Part shown: piece by piece, positions 1-11,435 of the stretch
Position numbering within the stretch: the stretch's first letter is position 1
How the letters are laid out: every line of letters begins with the position of its first letter
Source: Trichoplusia ni
Taxonomy: Eukaryota > Arthropoda > Insecta > Lepidoptera > Noctuidae
Direction of reading: 5' to 3'
DNA length: 64,000 bases
NCBI RefSeq assembly: GCF_003590095.1
Contig: NC_039478.1
Location: 21,018,001 to 21,082,000, forward strand
Program-made: the position numbers and the translations under genes
Notes under the pieces: model-generated
The model's database searches: none
The model's input: the letters and a program-made list of their open reading frames with translations, nothing else
Told to the model about the DNA's origin: nothing

Positions 1-3000
1 GAATTGCTTGATCCCATTCCATTCCTGCTAGCCATAATTTTTGAATAAATATCTTAGCTTGAACGATACTAGGTGCCAACCAACCTAAAGGGTCAAACAA
101 TCTCGAAATCTCCGAAATAACCTTTCTTTTTGTTACAGGTGCTGCCAGCGCTCGAAATTCCACAGTGTACTGAAAGACATCTTCGTTCGAGTTCCAGGTA
201 AGTCCCAAGATTTTGGTAATACTGTCTATTTTTATTTTTAATTCCTCTGTGGTTCCTTTTCTATCCATAATTTTATTTAATAGTTTTTGACTGTTACTCT
301 TCCATTTTTGTAATGGAAAACCTCCTTTTATTAATATTTCCTTTAGTTTAGTGTATATCTTGAAACAGTCTTCTATATTTTCAGCTCCTGTCATTACATC
401 ATCCATGTAGAAGTCTTCTAAAATTATCTTAGATATTCCAGGTTCAGCACGACATTCATCGTAAGCCAGCTGTTGAAGAGCCCGTACAGCCAGGAATGGT
501 GCCGACGCAGTACCAAAGGTAACAGTTTTCAATTGATATTCCTCAATTTCTTTTTCAGGATCATCTCGCCAAAGAATACGTTGTAGTATTGTATCCTTCT
601 TGTGTACCAGAACTTGACGATACATTTTCACAATATCTGCTACAAGGCATATGCGATGTGTTCTCCATCGCATAATCGTATGGCGAAGATCTGCCTGCAA
701 AGTAGGACCGACTAACATGTTGTCATTCAGTGACATTCCCTTCGATCCTTTGCAGGAGGCATCGAATACGACGCGAACCTTTGATGTTTCTTTATCCTCC
801 CGGACAACGGCGTGGTGAGGTAAGTAGATTGCTTTTTCATTATTATAATCTACTTCTGGTACTTTTGTCATGTGATTTAACTGTAAATACTCTTTTATTA
901 CTTTCCCATATTCTTCTTTAAGTTTTTCGTTTTTCTTAAATTTTACTTCCAAACTTTTGAATCTTTTTTCAGCAATGCTCCTGGTCTCACCAACCGCACA
1001 AGCCGGGTCCACATTACGCAATGGTAGTCTTACAATGTATCTACCATTACTGTCGCGTTCCGTCGTAGCTGCAAATAACTTCACGCATTTATTTTCTTCC
1101 TCCGTAAGCATTTTCTTTCTAGGAGGTTCTGCTTCCAGTTCCCAAAATTTTTTAAGCATGTCATCCTCCTCAACACCTGAATGCAAAACGGTAACACGTG
1201 TTGTATTACTTGTCTGATCAACATCAAGGGTACCTGACAATATCCACCCTAATTTAGTACATTGAGCCAATAACGAACCAGTTATATTCTTTTTAATGCC
1301 CTCCTGGATGACCTGGCTGTAGACCTCAGCACCTAATAAAACATCAATTTTATTAGGCCTGTAATATTCTGGATCAGCCAAGTCATCATCAGTCAAGTCT
1401 ACCCATTCTACCTTGGCTACCTTTGTAGTTGGGAGAAGAGCTGTGACCGACTTCAAGACGAATGCATTAACCTTAATGACGACACTGGGGTCTATTCTAG
1501 ACCTCAATGTGAGAATCACGCTGGACTTGGCCGTAGCACTCTTGTCCCCACCTACACCTATCACAACTTGCTTTGAAGGTGTTTTATCTAATCCCAAATA
1601 CTGGACTGTAGATTCTGTCACAAACGAACCTTGTGATCCTTGATCGAGTAAAGCCCTAACAACCCTATATGAACCGTCTTTCGACTCCGCTTTGATCAAA
1701 GCGGTAGTTAATAAAACCGTTTTACGGCTAGTCCCTGTCGAAAGACACGATACCATTGGCTTGCTCGATCCCTCCGCTTGCGCGGTCACTACATTATTAC
1801 AATTTTTAATCTCATCCTTCGCTGACGTTGAAGCGACTGATGATAATTCCTCGTGAATCGTACTCCCATCTTCACCAATATTGGACCCAGATGCACCGCT
1901 TGGGTGCAGCAAAGAATGGTGGCGGTGTCTACACACCTGGCACTTAAGAGTGTTTTTACAATTTTTTGCAGAGTGGTTGTTGAGTAAACAAACGAAACAC
2001 AAGTTATTTTCTAGCGCAAACATACGTCGCGCTTCATTCGATTCTTTACGAAATTTCGGACAATAATTAATCTTATGATCAGCTGAGCAAAATGTACATG
2101 ATAACAGGCCTTTTTCTTTTACTACATGAAACGAATGCGTCCCTTTTGGTTGTGGATGTCTTGGCTGTTTATTATTCCCAATAATTTCCTTGTCTAACTG
2201 TTCCAAACCCCTAAAGCGACTATACAAATATTGTGAAAATTCTTCAAATGTTGGTAGCTCGTCACTTGAGTCCGAGGCCACCTTCAATTCCCACGCCTTT
2301 CTAGTCTCCTTATCTAATTTTGAACTAATTATATGAATAACAATCAGATCCCATGAAGACACATCCACACCTAGATTTTTTATTGCCTCTAAACAGTCTG
2401 ACGTAGTACTTATTATTTTTTTTATTTCATAAGCAGATTCCGACACTAAATTCTTTTGGCTAAGCATACGTTTTAAAATGCCATTGGCTAAAAACCGTTT
2501 ATTGTTGTACATATCGTCCAACTTTTTCCAGGCAATTTCATAACAATCAGATGACATTTTAATATTTCGCAATAGCTGCTCAGCCTCTCCTGTCAGATGT
2601 CCTCGAAGATAATAAAACCTTTGGGCATCATCTAGGGCCTTGTTTTCATGTACAAGCCCTAAAAACAAGTCCCTAAAAGTCTGCCACTCCGTATATTTCC
2701 CAGAGAACATCGGGATTTTTATTTCAGGCAACTTAAATCGTGTACCTGAATTTCCACTTGATACCACAACACTTTGGTTATTCGAACTTAATTTAGTTAA
2801 CATCTCTTTTAATTCAGTCTTATAATCTACATACAACTCTTCTACATCGTCATATATTGCATTCTTGTGGTAGTTCGAATTATACAAATCTGATCTTTTG
2901 ACTTGACTTATAATTTTAGTATGAGTGTCCGAGAATAATCTCCATTGTTGCTCTAAGTTATCAAGCCTAGTCTCTACATAAGCAACCGATAATCGCTCTT

Positions 3001-3079
3001 TTGGCGATTTCTTAAAATTAGACTTAGCTTTTAACATTATAGCTCTAATGTCTTCTTGCAGATCGCTAAAAGCTTCCAT
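1..3079 (-). mobile_element. BEL/Pao LTR retrotransposon gag-pol polyprotein, 5' part, cut by window edge
   Basis: The minus-strand frame opens at ATG 3079-3077 and stays in register for 1,026 codons to the window edge; start, active-site and edge codons all fall in the same frame. Order: Gag-like region with the DUF1759-type stretch FSGKYTEWQTFRDLF near residue 120; Cys/His knuckles (CTFC..H..C, then CFVC..H..C and CQVC..H) at about residues 330-395; retroviral-type aspartic protease motif ALLDQGS near residue 480 (DUF1758 type); reverse transcriptase with VRVVFDAS near 770 and the catalytic YMDD at 891-894; then the start of the A17-peptidase-like segment. RNase H, integrase and the 3' LTR lie outside. 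A single Gag-Pol frame in this order is typical of BEL/Pao. I saw no frameshift or stop, so the insertion may be recent. It is unrelated to the host genes nearby. Confidence 0.93.
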
Positions 3080-3748
3080 TTTATTAAGTTAAAAAAATGT
3101 AAACAATTATTTGAAATACAAGAAAACAAATTAAAATTATTTTGAAATTTTACAAGTCTTAGAATTCAGACCGAAATCGTAAAATAAATTGTAAAACTAT
3201 TACAAGTCCTGAATTACTGCTAACTGCGCTATTACAAGTTCAAAATTTCCAAGTTACAATTTTCTATTTATTGTTGACTTCTTCTTCGCGATAATGAATA
3301 ATTTAAAGTACTCACGGCTTTACTTCAAACCAATATTATTCACTATCACAATACACCACCATATAAGTGGCGCCCCCTGCCGGCACCGCGCCCGCTGCTT
3401 GTTGCACTGCCACTGCACCTCCCTTGCGCCTTCCTCCGGCTGCTGCTGCTCACGAGTCCGCTGCACCACGCCTGACTCCCGGCTGTTGCACCGGTTCCAC
3501 CTTCAGCTCCTGGGCCCTCTCTCCTGGGGTCCACTGAAGAGGCTGCTCTGGACAGTAATCCACTGTCCAGTAATGACGCTAGGGGTGGTAGTCTCTTCCA
3601 CCACCGGAGACTACCAAAAAACACTCGCGACCAATCCGGCTCGAAGGACCATGTATAAATTCCAGGGTCCAGGTGAACGAATAATAACACCACACTCACT
3701 ACTAACGAACTTGTAATGATATATATTATAGTAATACTGACGATTCAC
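3080..3748 (-). repeat. 5' leader and probable 5' LTR of the BEL/Pao element
   Basis: In element orientation this stretch lies just upstream of the gag start. A likely LTR start is TGTGAATCG, read on the minus strand from 3748. A TATA-like ATTTATACATGG lies about 85 bases inside, followed by a GC-rich block (3360-3620) that contrasts with the AT-rich flank. The leader just before the ATG is AT-rich. The partner LTR is outside the window, so the LTR end and primer-binding site could not be fixed. Both overlapping open frames here are probably accidental products of the GC-rich LTR. Confidence 0.5.
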
Positions 3749-4560
3749 AAAAAAATAAAAATTTACAAAAATATATATAGTTTTACATGTAACGAAACCA
3801 TAGCGCGATCTAAATCGATCCCAACGCCATCTATGGAGGCTTGGGTCAAACTTTTTTACAATGAATGTTGAAATATATTTAAAAATGCAATTGATCGCGC
3901 TACGGCTTCGTATACAACGTTGAACAGAGATCTTTCATATGATATAGGTAGGAAAATGTTACAACACTTGGGAGGAAACCGCACATTCTCCTTTAACACC
4001 TTTCTCAGTTGTCAAATGAGCTAAAATTTTAAAGTATATATATTCCTTCGTAATACAATATTATGATGACATGGAGCTGATATGATGCTTAACCTGAAAG
4101 GTAGTCATAAGGGCTCTGCCATTTAAGCGATAAAACTCCATTGAAGTATTTGAATCGCAAGGAAATAAAGCAAGCTGAATACTATTTTAAATAGCTTTTT
4201 CTTAATTTGTCCTTATGTTTTACTTATTCTGAAGAAATCAAACTGTCCAAAAATTAAATTATTTTTTCTCACACTTACTTTTTTAATAATAGTTAGATAA
4301 TTATCTTTATTTACAATCTCGACTTGTGTGGCAGGTACCTAACACTAGTGACGTCATTTAAGATTGATATCGTCACGAAGGCGACATTGGAAGTAAATAG
4401 TAAAGTACTTATGTGTTAAACAGTCATATGACAGGTCGCGTGTGTGGTTGGTGCGGCGCTAAACGTTCTATATTAATATACTAGGTAAATAAAGGTCACT
4501 GGTAGCACGAAAACATTAGGAAAGCACAGGGACGGAAAAGAGAAATCGTGACTGCAGAAT
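3749..4560. other. intergenic, no gene seen
   Basis: AT-rich flank of the retrotransposon. It holds one copy of the short motif GCCATCTA (about 3827), which recurs in this window, and nothing else that I can name. Confidence 0.5.
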
Positions 4561-4803
4561 CTTTAAGCCTTTTCCCAAGTTTGTTGCGGTCGGCTTCCAT
4601 GCTAACTGGTTTCAGCTAGGTACCAGTGTTTTATAAGGAGCGGCTGCCTATCTGACCTCGGCAACACGATACCCCTTAGTTAGACTTTCAAGCTTCTGAC
4701 TACCTGTAACTACTGACAAAGATGTATGAATAACAGCCGGGACCCACAATTTCGTTGAACTCGTTATGAAAAAGATGATCACCCAGCCAATGACCAGCCG
4801 CGT
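4561..4803 (+). repeat. interspersed repeat family A, copy 1 (diverged)
   Basis: It begins AGCCTTTTCCCAA, passes TACCAGTGTTTTATAAGGAG and AATAACAGCCGGGACCCACA, and ends near CTCGTTATGAAAAAG. The same order of blocks recurs at 58311-58572 and 63307-63602, so this is a dispersed repeat. This copy has internal deletions relative to the other two. Repeats with these blocks are widespread in moth genomes; the class (SINE or LINE tail) is not certain. Confidence 0.8.
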
Positions 4804-7180
4804 CAAGCGTAGCTTATCCTGTGATCGATTTACTTATGTAGATGATAAAGCTTAGCCACGATTCCTCGACTCCTCTAAGTAATTTATATCATATTCCATA
4901 ACATATGATTCTAAGTTTTGAACGACGGAAAGAGCGCAGCAATATAAATTTTTAATTTGTTGTTAGAGCGGCAATAGTTGTACACCATCTTTTAGCTTTC
5001 ACGTTTCATTAGACGACATATAGATGGATAGCCAACCGAGCCTCAAATTATGCCCTTCTATTAGCACCTAATTGATTTAGTTACGAAAGTGCAGTCAGTT
5101 CATTAATTTAAATACAATTTATTTTCTATTTATCGTCCGTCTTAATATTATTTTTAAGATGTTACTCTGTTTTGTTACAAACACAGTCATTACATCTAAG
5201 TATTATTGGTATATATAAGAATGAATCCCTATTTCCCTTGGTCACAGTATCACGCGTGAAAAAATTGCGTGGATAATCAAAGAACACTAAACCACCATAT
5301 TAAATAATCATGAATTTTGTTACGATAGTGATTTGTTGGAGCCATCTTCGCAAACAATATTATAAAGACACCGGGAACGGGACCTACGTATTCACGCGGG
5401 TGAAACGGAGGGGCACAGCTAGTATAATTATAATTTTTATCGCTTTTCCAGCACACAAATCATTCGAGAGATTACAAATATGTTTGTTTTAATTTTCATC
5501 AATTTAATACGACATTATGTTAAAGATGAAGAAGAAGACAGTGGCAATGATTATTGAGGATAAGTTTTGGATTTTGGTAGCTTTTATTCCGTCGTTTACA
5601 AAGCAATGGTCGACGGGATTTATTGGAATTTGGAGTCTTAAGTTATTTACCTTATGTATCTTTCTTTTAATATCACAAAGCTAACACTTTTAAAAGCATT
5701 GAGTAAGTGATTATAGACACGAATTATAAAAAAACGTTATTCATTCGAAGCGCAATTGTGCTTTTGGGCCGTAGGTAGGTACATGATATTTATGAATATT
5801 TTAATACCTATATCAATATAGCATAGAATCGTCCTGTGCTTTCAAGCTTTTTTGTTTGTGTTTGTCAAGTTTTTACAATTCAAAACCTCCGCAATATTCT
5901 TAATCTGTCTTGCTTTTAAGCGACTGGCATGGGCAAACTTTTGTGCCACAGTAAATTACTCAACGTTCATTAGCGGAACATCTTGGCTTACCTATATTAC
6001 GTTATAGTAGCATGCTTGCGAGATTATATTGAGTTGTGAAGTTTAGATATGCAATAATTACCTACGCAATTCGCACTGTGCTTCATAAGTTCTGACAGAA
6101 AGCCGACCCCAACCTTTGGGCGAAGGCTATTAAGATTACAATGCTTGCGTTATTTGTTAATAAATATTTTATACAATTTTTAAATGTTTTATAATATATG
6201 TACCATACTTGAAGCGAATGAAGTTTTAATACTGGTTCTATTAAATGCTATTTAGCAACCTTAAATTTAACTTTTTTTATTCAGACTTAAAGACTAAGCA
6301 ACATTACTATATATTGCCTACATTATAAAATAATATCATATTTTTTTCTAAACGCAGTTACTGTTAAACAATCAAGACTGGTAGTGCCATCTAGGCTCTG
6401 GCGTAGGAGCTATTTTACATCTATCACTCATTTAATGGCATGGTTTTTTGTTTGAATATGCATTAAAGTGACAAAGGTAATCCTTGCCAAAGTGTGCCCT
6501 AAAACAATAACTATTTAAATGGGTAACCGATGCAGTCTAGCAAGTCCAGTCAATAGATATGATATTATGGAATCTCGCATTTTTTTTAGCAACCGCTCCT
6601 AATGCGCACAGTATCTGAATCATCTCATAATCTTTATTTTTAACAGCGCTAATTATTAAATTATAAATATATGTTGCCAGCACATGTATCTCGATACCGA
6701 TCAACCCCGTAAAAAGATTTTGTTTTTTTTTTAAGCTAATTACCAACGAAAATAATATGGCATTATAGACTACGTTTCATATTATTCATATAAAACGATA
6801 TAAAATGAGAACCAGCATAATTAAATACATTTCTTTGTGGTCCCAAGTTGGGCGCCATTACGATCGTTCTCATAATTTTCTTGATTCACATCAGCAAATT
6901 ACAGTCTATTTGTGGATGATATAACAAATCAATTGTACCGTCTTTGTGATATCCCCTTGACGAATAAGTACCTAATTTATGAAATTGGGGAGCCGACACG
7001 TGTACGATCTGCGTCGTACAGACTTTCAAGGACATATCTTTCCCTAATTTATTTCATCCATACAAATACATCAATTATAATACCGAACAGTACTTGAAAA
7101 GATCTCACCCCTTCGAAAAACGATTTTAACAAACATTCGCAATTGTTAAAAACGTTATTAAGTGACCCCTCGCATTTACT
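4804..7180. other. intergenic, no gene seen; short Helitron-like 3' end
   Basis: AT-rich and mostly featureless. Positions about 5368-5424 contain TTCACGCGGGTGAAACGG followed by CACAGCTAGT. This is the usual 3' end of a widespread lepidopteran repeat, often assigned to Helitron-like elements, and matches in style the fragment at 37033-37060. Short open frames here have no recognisable product. Confidence 0.5.
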
Positions 7181-7187
7181 CACACAT

Positions 7188-7558
7188 GGACAGTGTACAG
7201 ATCATATTTGTGTGCGTAATTCCGCAGCATCTCACACATAGGACACCTGTATGCATATATTAGTGCTTATATATGTGTGCGTCAGTTCTCGAATGTTCTG
7301 TGTTCCGCGTGTTATGATTGGTCGCTTGCAGGGGAGCTAGCCTCCCACTGCATCTAGATGCGCATGTCCTAAGGGTAGGTACGCCGGGTGCAGCGTACCT
7401 CCATCGATCATTCGACCATTAGTCATTTCCTGAGTAACACACCTTGATTTATTGCTCCATAAAAATATTTTTTAGTTGGTGTTTCTTTAAAATGTAGTTG
7501 ATTTTGATAAGCGGTAGTGTTGTTCGAGCTCTGGTGACGCAGTTTGCTGAATATACAG
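7188..7558 (+). promoter_or_regulatory. candidate distal promoter and untranslated first exon of gene 1
   Basis: A CpG-containing stretch with a reverse CCAAT box (GATTGG near 7318), the 12-mer GCGCATGTCCTA at 7360-7371, and ATCGAT near 7403. A good donor, ACAG|GTAAGA, follows at 7558/7559. The donor phase fits the acceptor of the first visible sarcoglycan exon. However, the reading frame upstream of it meets TAG after about 19 codons and has no ATG, so any exon here would be untranslated. Confidence 0.3.
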
Positions 7559-7560
7559 GT

Positions 7561-8888
7561 AAGATTTAGCTGATTTTTAGGGATTTTTTTGGACTTGTTT
7601 CATTTTGGGTTGTCCTTTGTTATAAATTCAGTGATTTAATTTTCTTTTGGGTTGTGAGTGCATTTCTTATTCGTTGTAGCTATTAAAGTCAATTTTATTT
7701 AGCTTTTCCGGTCGCGAATTTCTGGTCTGTTTGAATTTTCTTTGTCTAATTAGGTCTTTGTCCATCTTAATATTCGGAATCAGTTGCAAAATTTGTTGAT
7801 AATTTCCTTATACCTTTTACATTTAGAATCGGTGTCTATATTTGCTACAAGCTACAATCGTTAATCATGGTACTTACGCGTCCAATCTGCCTTTAGGTGG
7901 AAAAAAACCTAAGTTTATTATTCCTTTTTTTCGTGACAATTAGGTTCAAACCCACGTGATTTCGCATATTTTCTGACCAAAACCCCAATTTGTCCTGAAA
8001 TTAAAACTCTCATACATTTTCACAAAAAGCGTATCTCCATATTTAATTTCTGCCGATGGTAACGGGGTGGACACGGGAAAATCGATACTCCAGGTCGCTA
8101 ACGCGCATGTCCTAGTCTATTTAGGTCCGTCTGGAACACATATAGGTATCCAGTGTATCTGTACTAACTACCCACCCACTGCTCGCCCCACGCCACCCTA
8201 TCCTGCCCGCCCGCCCGCCGCCCGCCCGCCGGGAATCGGGCAACAGGGCGGATATTACGTACTTGAGCTTTTGCAAATGAAAGGAAATTTTGCAGTTATT
8301 CTAATCAAGTAGTTATTTTGTTTTACATTATCAGCGATACTTTATGTAAATTAGTTATATTGATTATAATGATTTGAAGGCGCTTTGTGAAAGATGATTC
8401 GTAATGATGCTGGTCGGTAATGAATTGTTCCAATACACCGGTTCCTTCATCAATTTGTTTGAAACCTAAACTTATTATAAATCTTTTATAAAATATTGAA
8501 TTCGTATTCATTTTTTTTACTTTTGACTTGTTCTGATGATCACACTTACTTGACTCCCCTCGGACGTTACAAACCACTTAAATATAATACATAGGCACGC
8601 TACTTAACTAAGGTATTTTTTCCGAAAAACGTGTGTTATCATGTCTCAATCGATATTAATTTCCGTCGGGGGTTGAACCCGCACCACGTGACTTAAGATC
8701 TTATCCGCCATCTTAACTGAACATTCTGGTCTTTGTTTAAATCTCTTCTGATTATTTAATTCAAATCGAGTATCGCTTAATCAGAGACGAAAATTAGTTA
8801 TTACGTAATGAATTAAAACTTTCCATTCCTGAAATTTGCCCTTTCAAATTTCAAATTTCAAATATCAGAGTTCACTCCGACTCATTAC
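7561..8888. other. probable first-intron sequence of gene 1, with a GC-rich island
   Basis: Mostly AT-rich. About 8084-8114 carries AATCGATA followed by GCGCATGTCCTA, the same pair as at 38863-38916. A C-rich CpG island (CCCGCCCGCCC repeats, 8195-8235) follows. These look regulatory; no coding exon was found. Confidence 0.4.
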
Positions 8889-9159
8889 GGAACGTTCTTT
8901 GTTCGGTTGCATAACGGGTTGCCAAACAAGATGGCCGACGCGAAATCGATATCGTTGCATCACGGCGCATGCTCTAAACTGTAGTTACGCGGCGTGGGGG
9001 GGCGTGGGGCGACGCAATGGCGGATGCACAAGCTGAACAATGTTGCTTCTTACCAAGTGAGCCAAGCTTTTTCATGTAACACGCGATGTTGTAGTAATAA
9101 GTGTTAATAGTTGCATTATTTAGTGTTTTAGTGTTTGTTTTAACATGGAGTTTAATTAG
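8889..9159 (+). promoter_or_regulatory. promoter module 1 of gene 1 with candidate untranslated exon
   Basis: It starts with TTCTTTGTTCGGTTGCATAA, then ATGGCCGACG, AATCGATATCG (DREF/DRE-like, 8944-8954) and GCGCATGC (NRF-1/Ewg-like, 8965-8972). A strong donor, TTAG|GTAAGT, ends the unit at 9159/9160. The only nearby ATG just before the donor runs straight into TAG, so the exon would be non-coding. The module is repeated in part at 9790-9960 and 10110-10330. Confidence 0.4.
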
Positions 9160-9789
9160 GTAAGTGATTACTGCATTAGGGCGGGCGTTCGTCATAATCA
9201 TTACAGTTTTGTCTATATGAGACAAAGTTGACCTGACTTATCGCTGTACAGATATTGTGTGTATTAATTAGGCAGTTTTGGCAAGGCGATGTCTAGTTTT
9301 AAATGTACGCGTTTTTTTTTTTCTTGAAAGTAGACAGACAGATTAAAATACACGTCTCAAATGCTATCCCACTCATAACGTAAATTAGACTTTAAAATTG
9401 TAGCGGTCTTTTAATTCGTATTATTTTTTGGATCTTCAGTTACGTTTATTGAAAAAGTATTATGAGTGAGAGAATTTTGAGTAGGCTGTTCATGGCATCG
9501 CATTAATTTGCGTTCGTTGTAATGACGGATGGCGTAAAGATATCACTTAATACAATTTTGATTTTGTCTTTTGTTAAGTCTTTTAATGCAAAACGTAACA
9601 ACCTTCGAGATTTAGAGTTATACATTTCTGTCATTTAGGGACCGTATGGAGTTAAATTAGGTATACTCTTACCTTGAAGACTGTAATTAATTTAATTTGT
9701 CTTACAATTTTGTTACTTTTTTATTTTAAACAAATTACATCCGATTGATATATAATGAGTAGGTTACAGCGTCACAGGTAAGAGAGTTG

Positions 9790-9960
9790 CATTCACAGCG
9801 CATGCGCTAGACTCAGGTGCTACGTGGCCTCAACCAACGTAATGGCGGATGCGTACGCTTTAACTTGTTGCAATCAAACCGAGCTTTTCGATAGACCCCG
9901 CGATGTATAAATTCAGTAATTAAGTGTTTTAATAACATTATATTGTTTAATTAGCTAGTC
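9790..9960 (+). promoter_or_regulatory. promoter module 2 of gene 1 (partial repeat)
   Basis: It carries the full palindrome GCGCATGCGC at 9798-9807, then ATGGCGGATGCG and a CGCGATGT block, in the same order as module 1. It ends with the same TTTAATTAG, but the donor GT is replaced by CT, so this copy could not splice at that point. Confidence 0.4.
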
Positions 9961-10109
9961 CGTAGAGGAACTTAGATTTCAAATTCGTGTTTAGGAAGTA
10001 CGTTTTGATACATTCGTTTCGGTGGTTTTTTTTAAATTCAAATCCCTTTATCAATTTATAAATTACTCCATTAATCAAAACAGGGACAGAACTTCACATC
10101 TCGTAACAT

Positions 10110-10330
10110 TTCACAAAGTTCTTTGTTCGGTTGCATAACGGGGTACCAACCAAAATGGCGGCTATAAAATCGATAGCGTTGCATCACGGCGCATGCCCCA
10201 AACATACGCCGCGTGAAGTGTCGTATGCAAACGCGGAAACTTGTTGAAATTGAATCAAGTATTTTACCACGCGGTGATTAAATCATAGAATATTATTGTG
10301 TAGTTCAGTAATTAATTGGCGGATTGAAAT
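10110..10330 (+). promoter_or_regulatory. promoter module 3 of gene 1
   Basis: It shares TTCTTTGTTCGGTTGCATAA exactly with module 1, then AAAATGGCGG, AATCGATAGCG (10169-10179) and GCGCATGC (10189-10196), with the same spacing between the last two. No donor is obvious. Together the three modules look like a diverged local triplication of a CpG-rich promoter. Confidence 0.4.
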
Positions 10331-11292
10331 AAATTAGATATGACATGTGAAGATGGAGGTTTTATGCGATTTATTTCTGGTCTCTGTGAACTATTGAGGA
10401 CTTTAGAAGGTTACATTTGATAGCTACTCAGGTATATACAACAGGGTTTCTAAATTTTATATTACATTTTTCCGTGATAATATAATTTGTAGTGGTGGTT
10501 TAAACTTGGTGGCGGTGAAGGGAGGGGGGCGGGCGGGTGGATGATACTATGACTGACTATTTATTGTTTTTTTTGACGTTCAAGTTATTTCTTTGTCATC
10601 TTATATCCTGACTTGGGTCAATAAATTTTGATGATACCCAAATGGTATAAACGACATCGTGGGCGAAACCGTGGGCGAAAGCTAGAGTAAACATTCTTTA
10701 TTTAGAAGTTCGTTTTTTACAAAGATAAGACATAATCAATGATAACGTTTGTAGCGCGCATGTCTATACTTATAGACACCTACTTATATTTTTATTTGTT
10801 GCTGATTCCCGAAGGCTGTTATCAATAGCCTTTTCTTCGTTAACCGTCTCCAATTACGGACGCGTCTAGTGATACGGGGTTTTGTTTGAAGACTTATTAG
10901 ATAGGTAACCTTTTTGTAAATTTATTTCTTGTTAATTAGTTACCGTTAGGTTATGAAAGTTTAATATTTTGTTGCTATTTATAAACCTTGTATTTAACGA
11001 TTCGCTAAAAAAAGGTCTTGGAATTATTGGGAATTTTCAAAAAAAAATGCCATTTAGGACTGTATTTTTTATTAGAGATTCGGTTGCGTAGGAAGATACT
11101 TCACTTGGTTTTAAATATTGTATCTTGTTTTTACAGCAAGCGGGAGAATTGACCTGAGCTATATTTTTTGGAACACTAAGCATTACCTTTTCTCTAACAT
11201 ATTTAAGCTACAAATCCTAATTTGCCTTTGACTTGCTTTACTGACTTCGTTTATGATTTTGCCATTCTCATACATTTTCTCCTTCCTCTCAG
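10331..11292. other. gene 1 upstream intron, no exon seen
   Basis: It holds a G-rich block at 10515-10540 and a Helitron-like scrap near 10665 (GTGGGCGAAAGCTAG). I looked for the missing signal-peptide exon here and did not find a convincing one. Confidence 0.4.
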
Positions 11293-11435
11293 AGTTCGAC
11301 CAACAGTACCGCTTCCACGCCTCGTTGCTGGGCAAGCCTGAGCTTCCATCTTGGCTCCGGTACATCTACAGCGGCAGGCATCACTCAGGGTTCATCTTCG
11401 GGACCCCACCCAGAGGCAGCCACGGCCCTATTACG
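11293..11435 (+). CDS. Scgalpha: sarcoglycan exon a: start of cadherin-like domain
   Basis: Acceptor CTCTCAG|AG and donor ACG|GTAAG. Two bases complete a codon from an upstream exon, then 47 codons follow: FDQQYRFHASLLGKP ... GTPPRGSHGPIT. The motif L-G-x-P-x-L-P-x-W-L-R-Y-I is the family hallmark of this region. Confidence 0.92.

Noticed and set aside
3294..3716. Overlapping open frames on both strands (3294-3716 plus, 3346-3699 minus)
   Set aside because: They lie in the GC-rich probable LTR, are low in complexity and show no family.
7501..7558. Coding first exon of the sarcoglycan gene ending at 7558
   Set aside because: The phase fits, but the frame is stopped by TAG upstream and has no ATG and no signal peptide.
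11130..11160. Extra sarcoglycan exon after TTTTTACAG
   Set aside because: The frame closes within six codons and there is no donor nearby.
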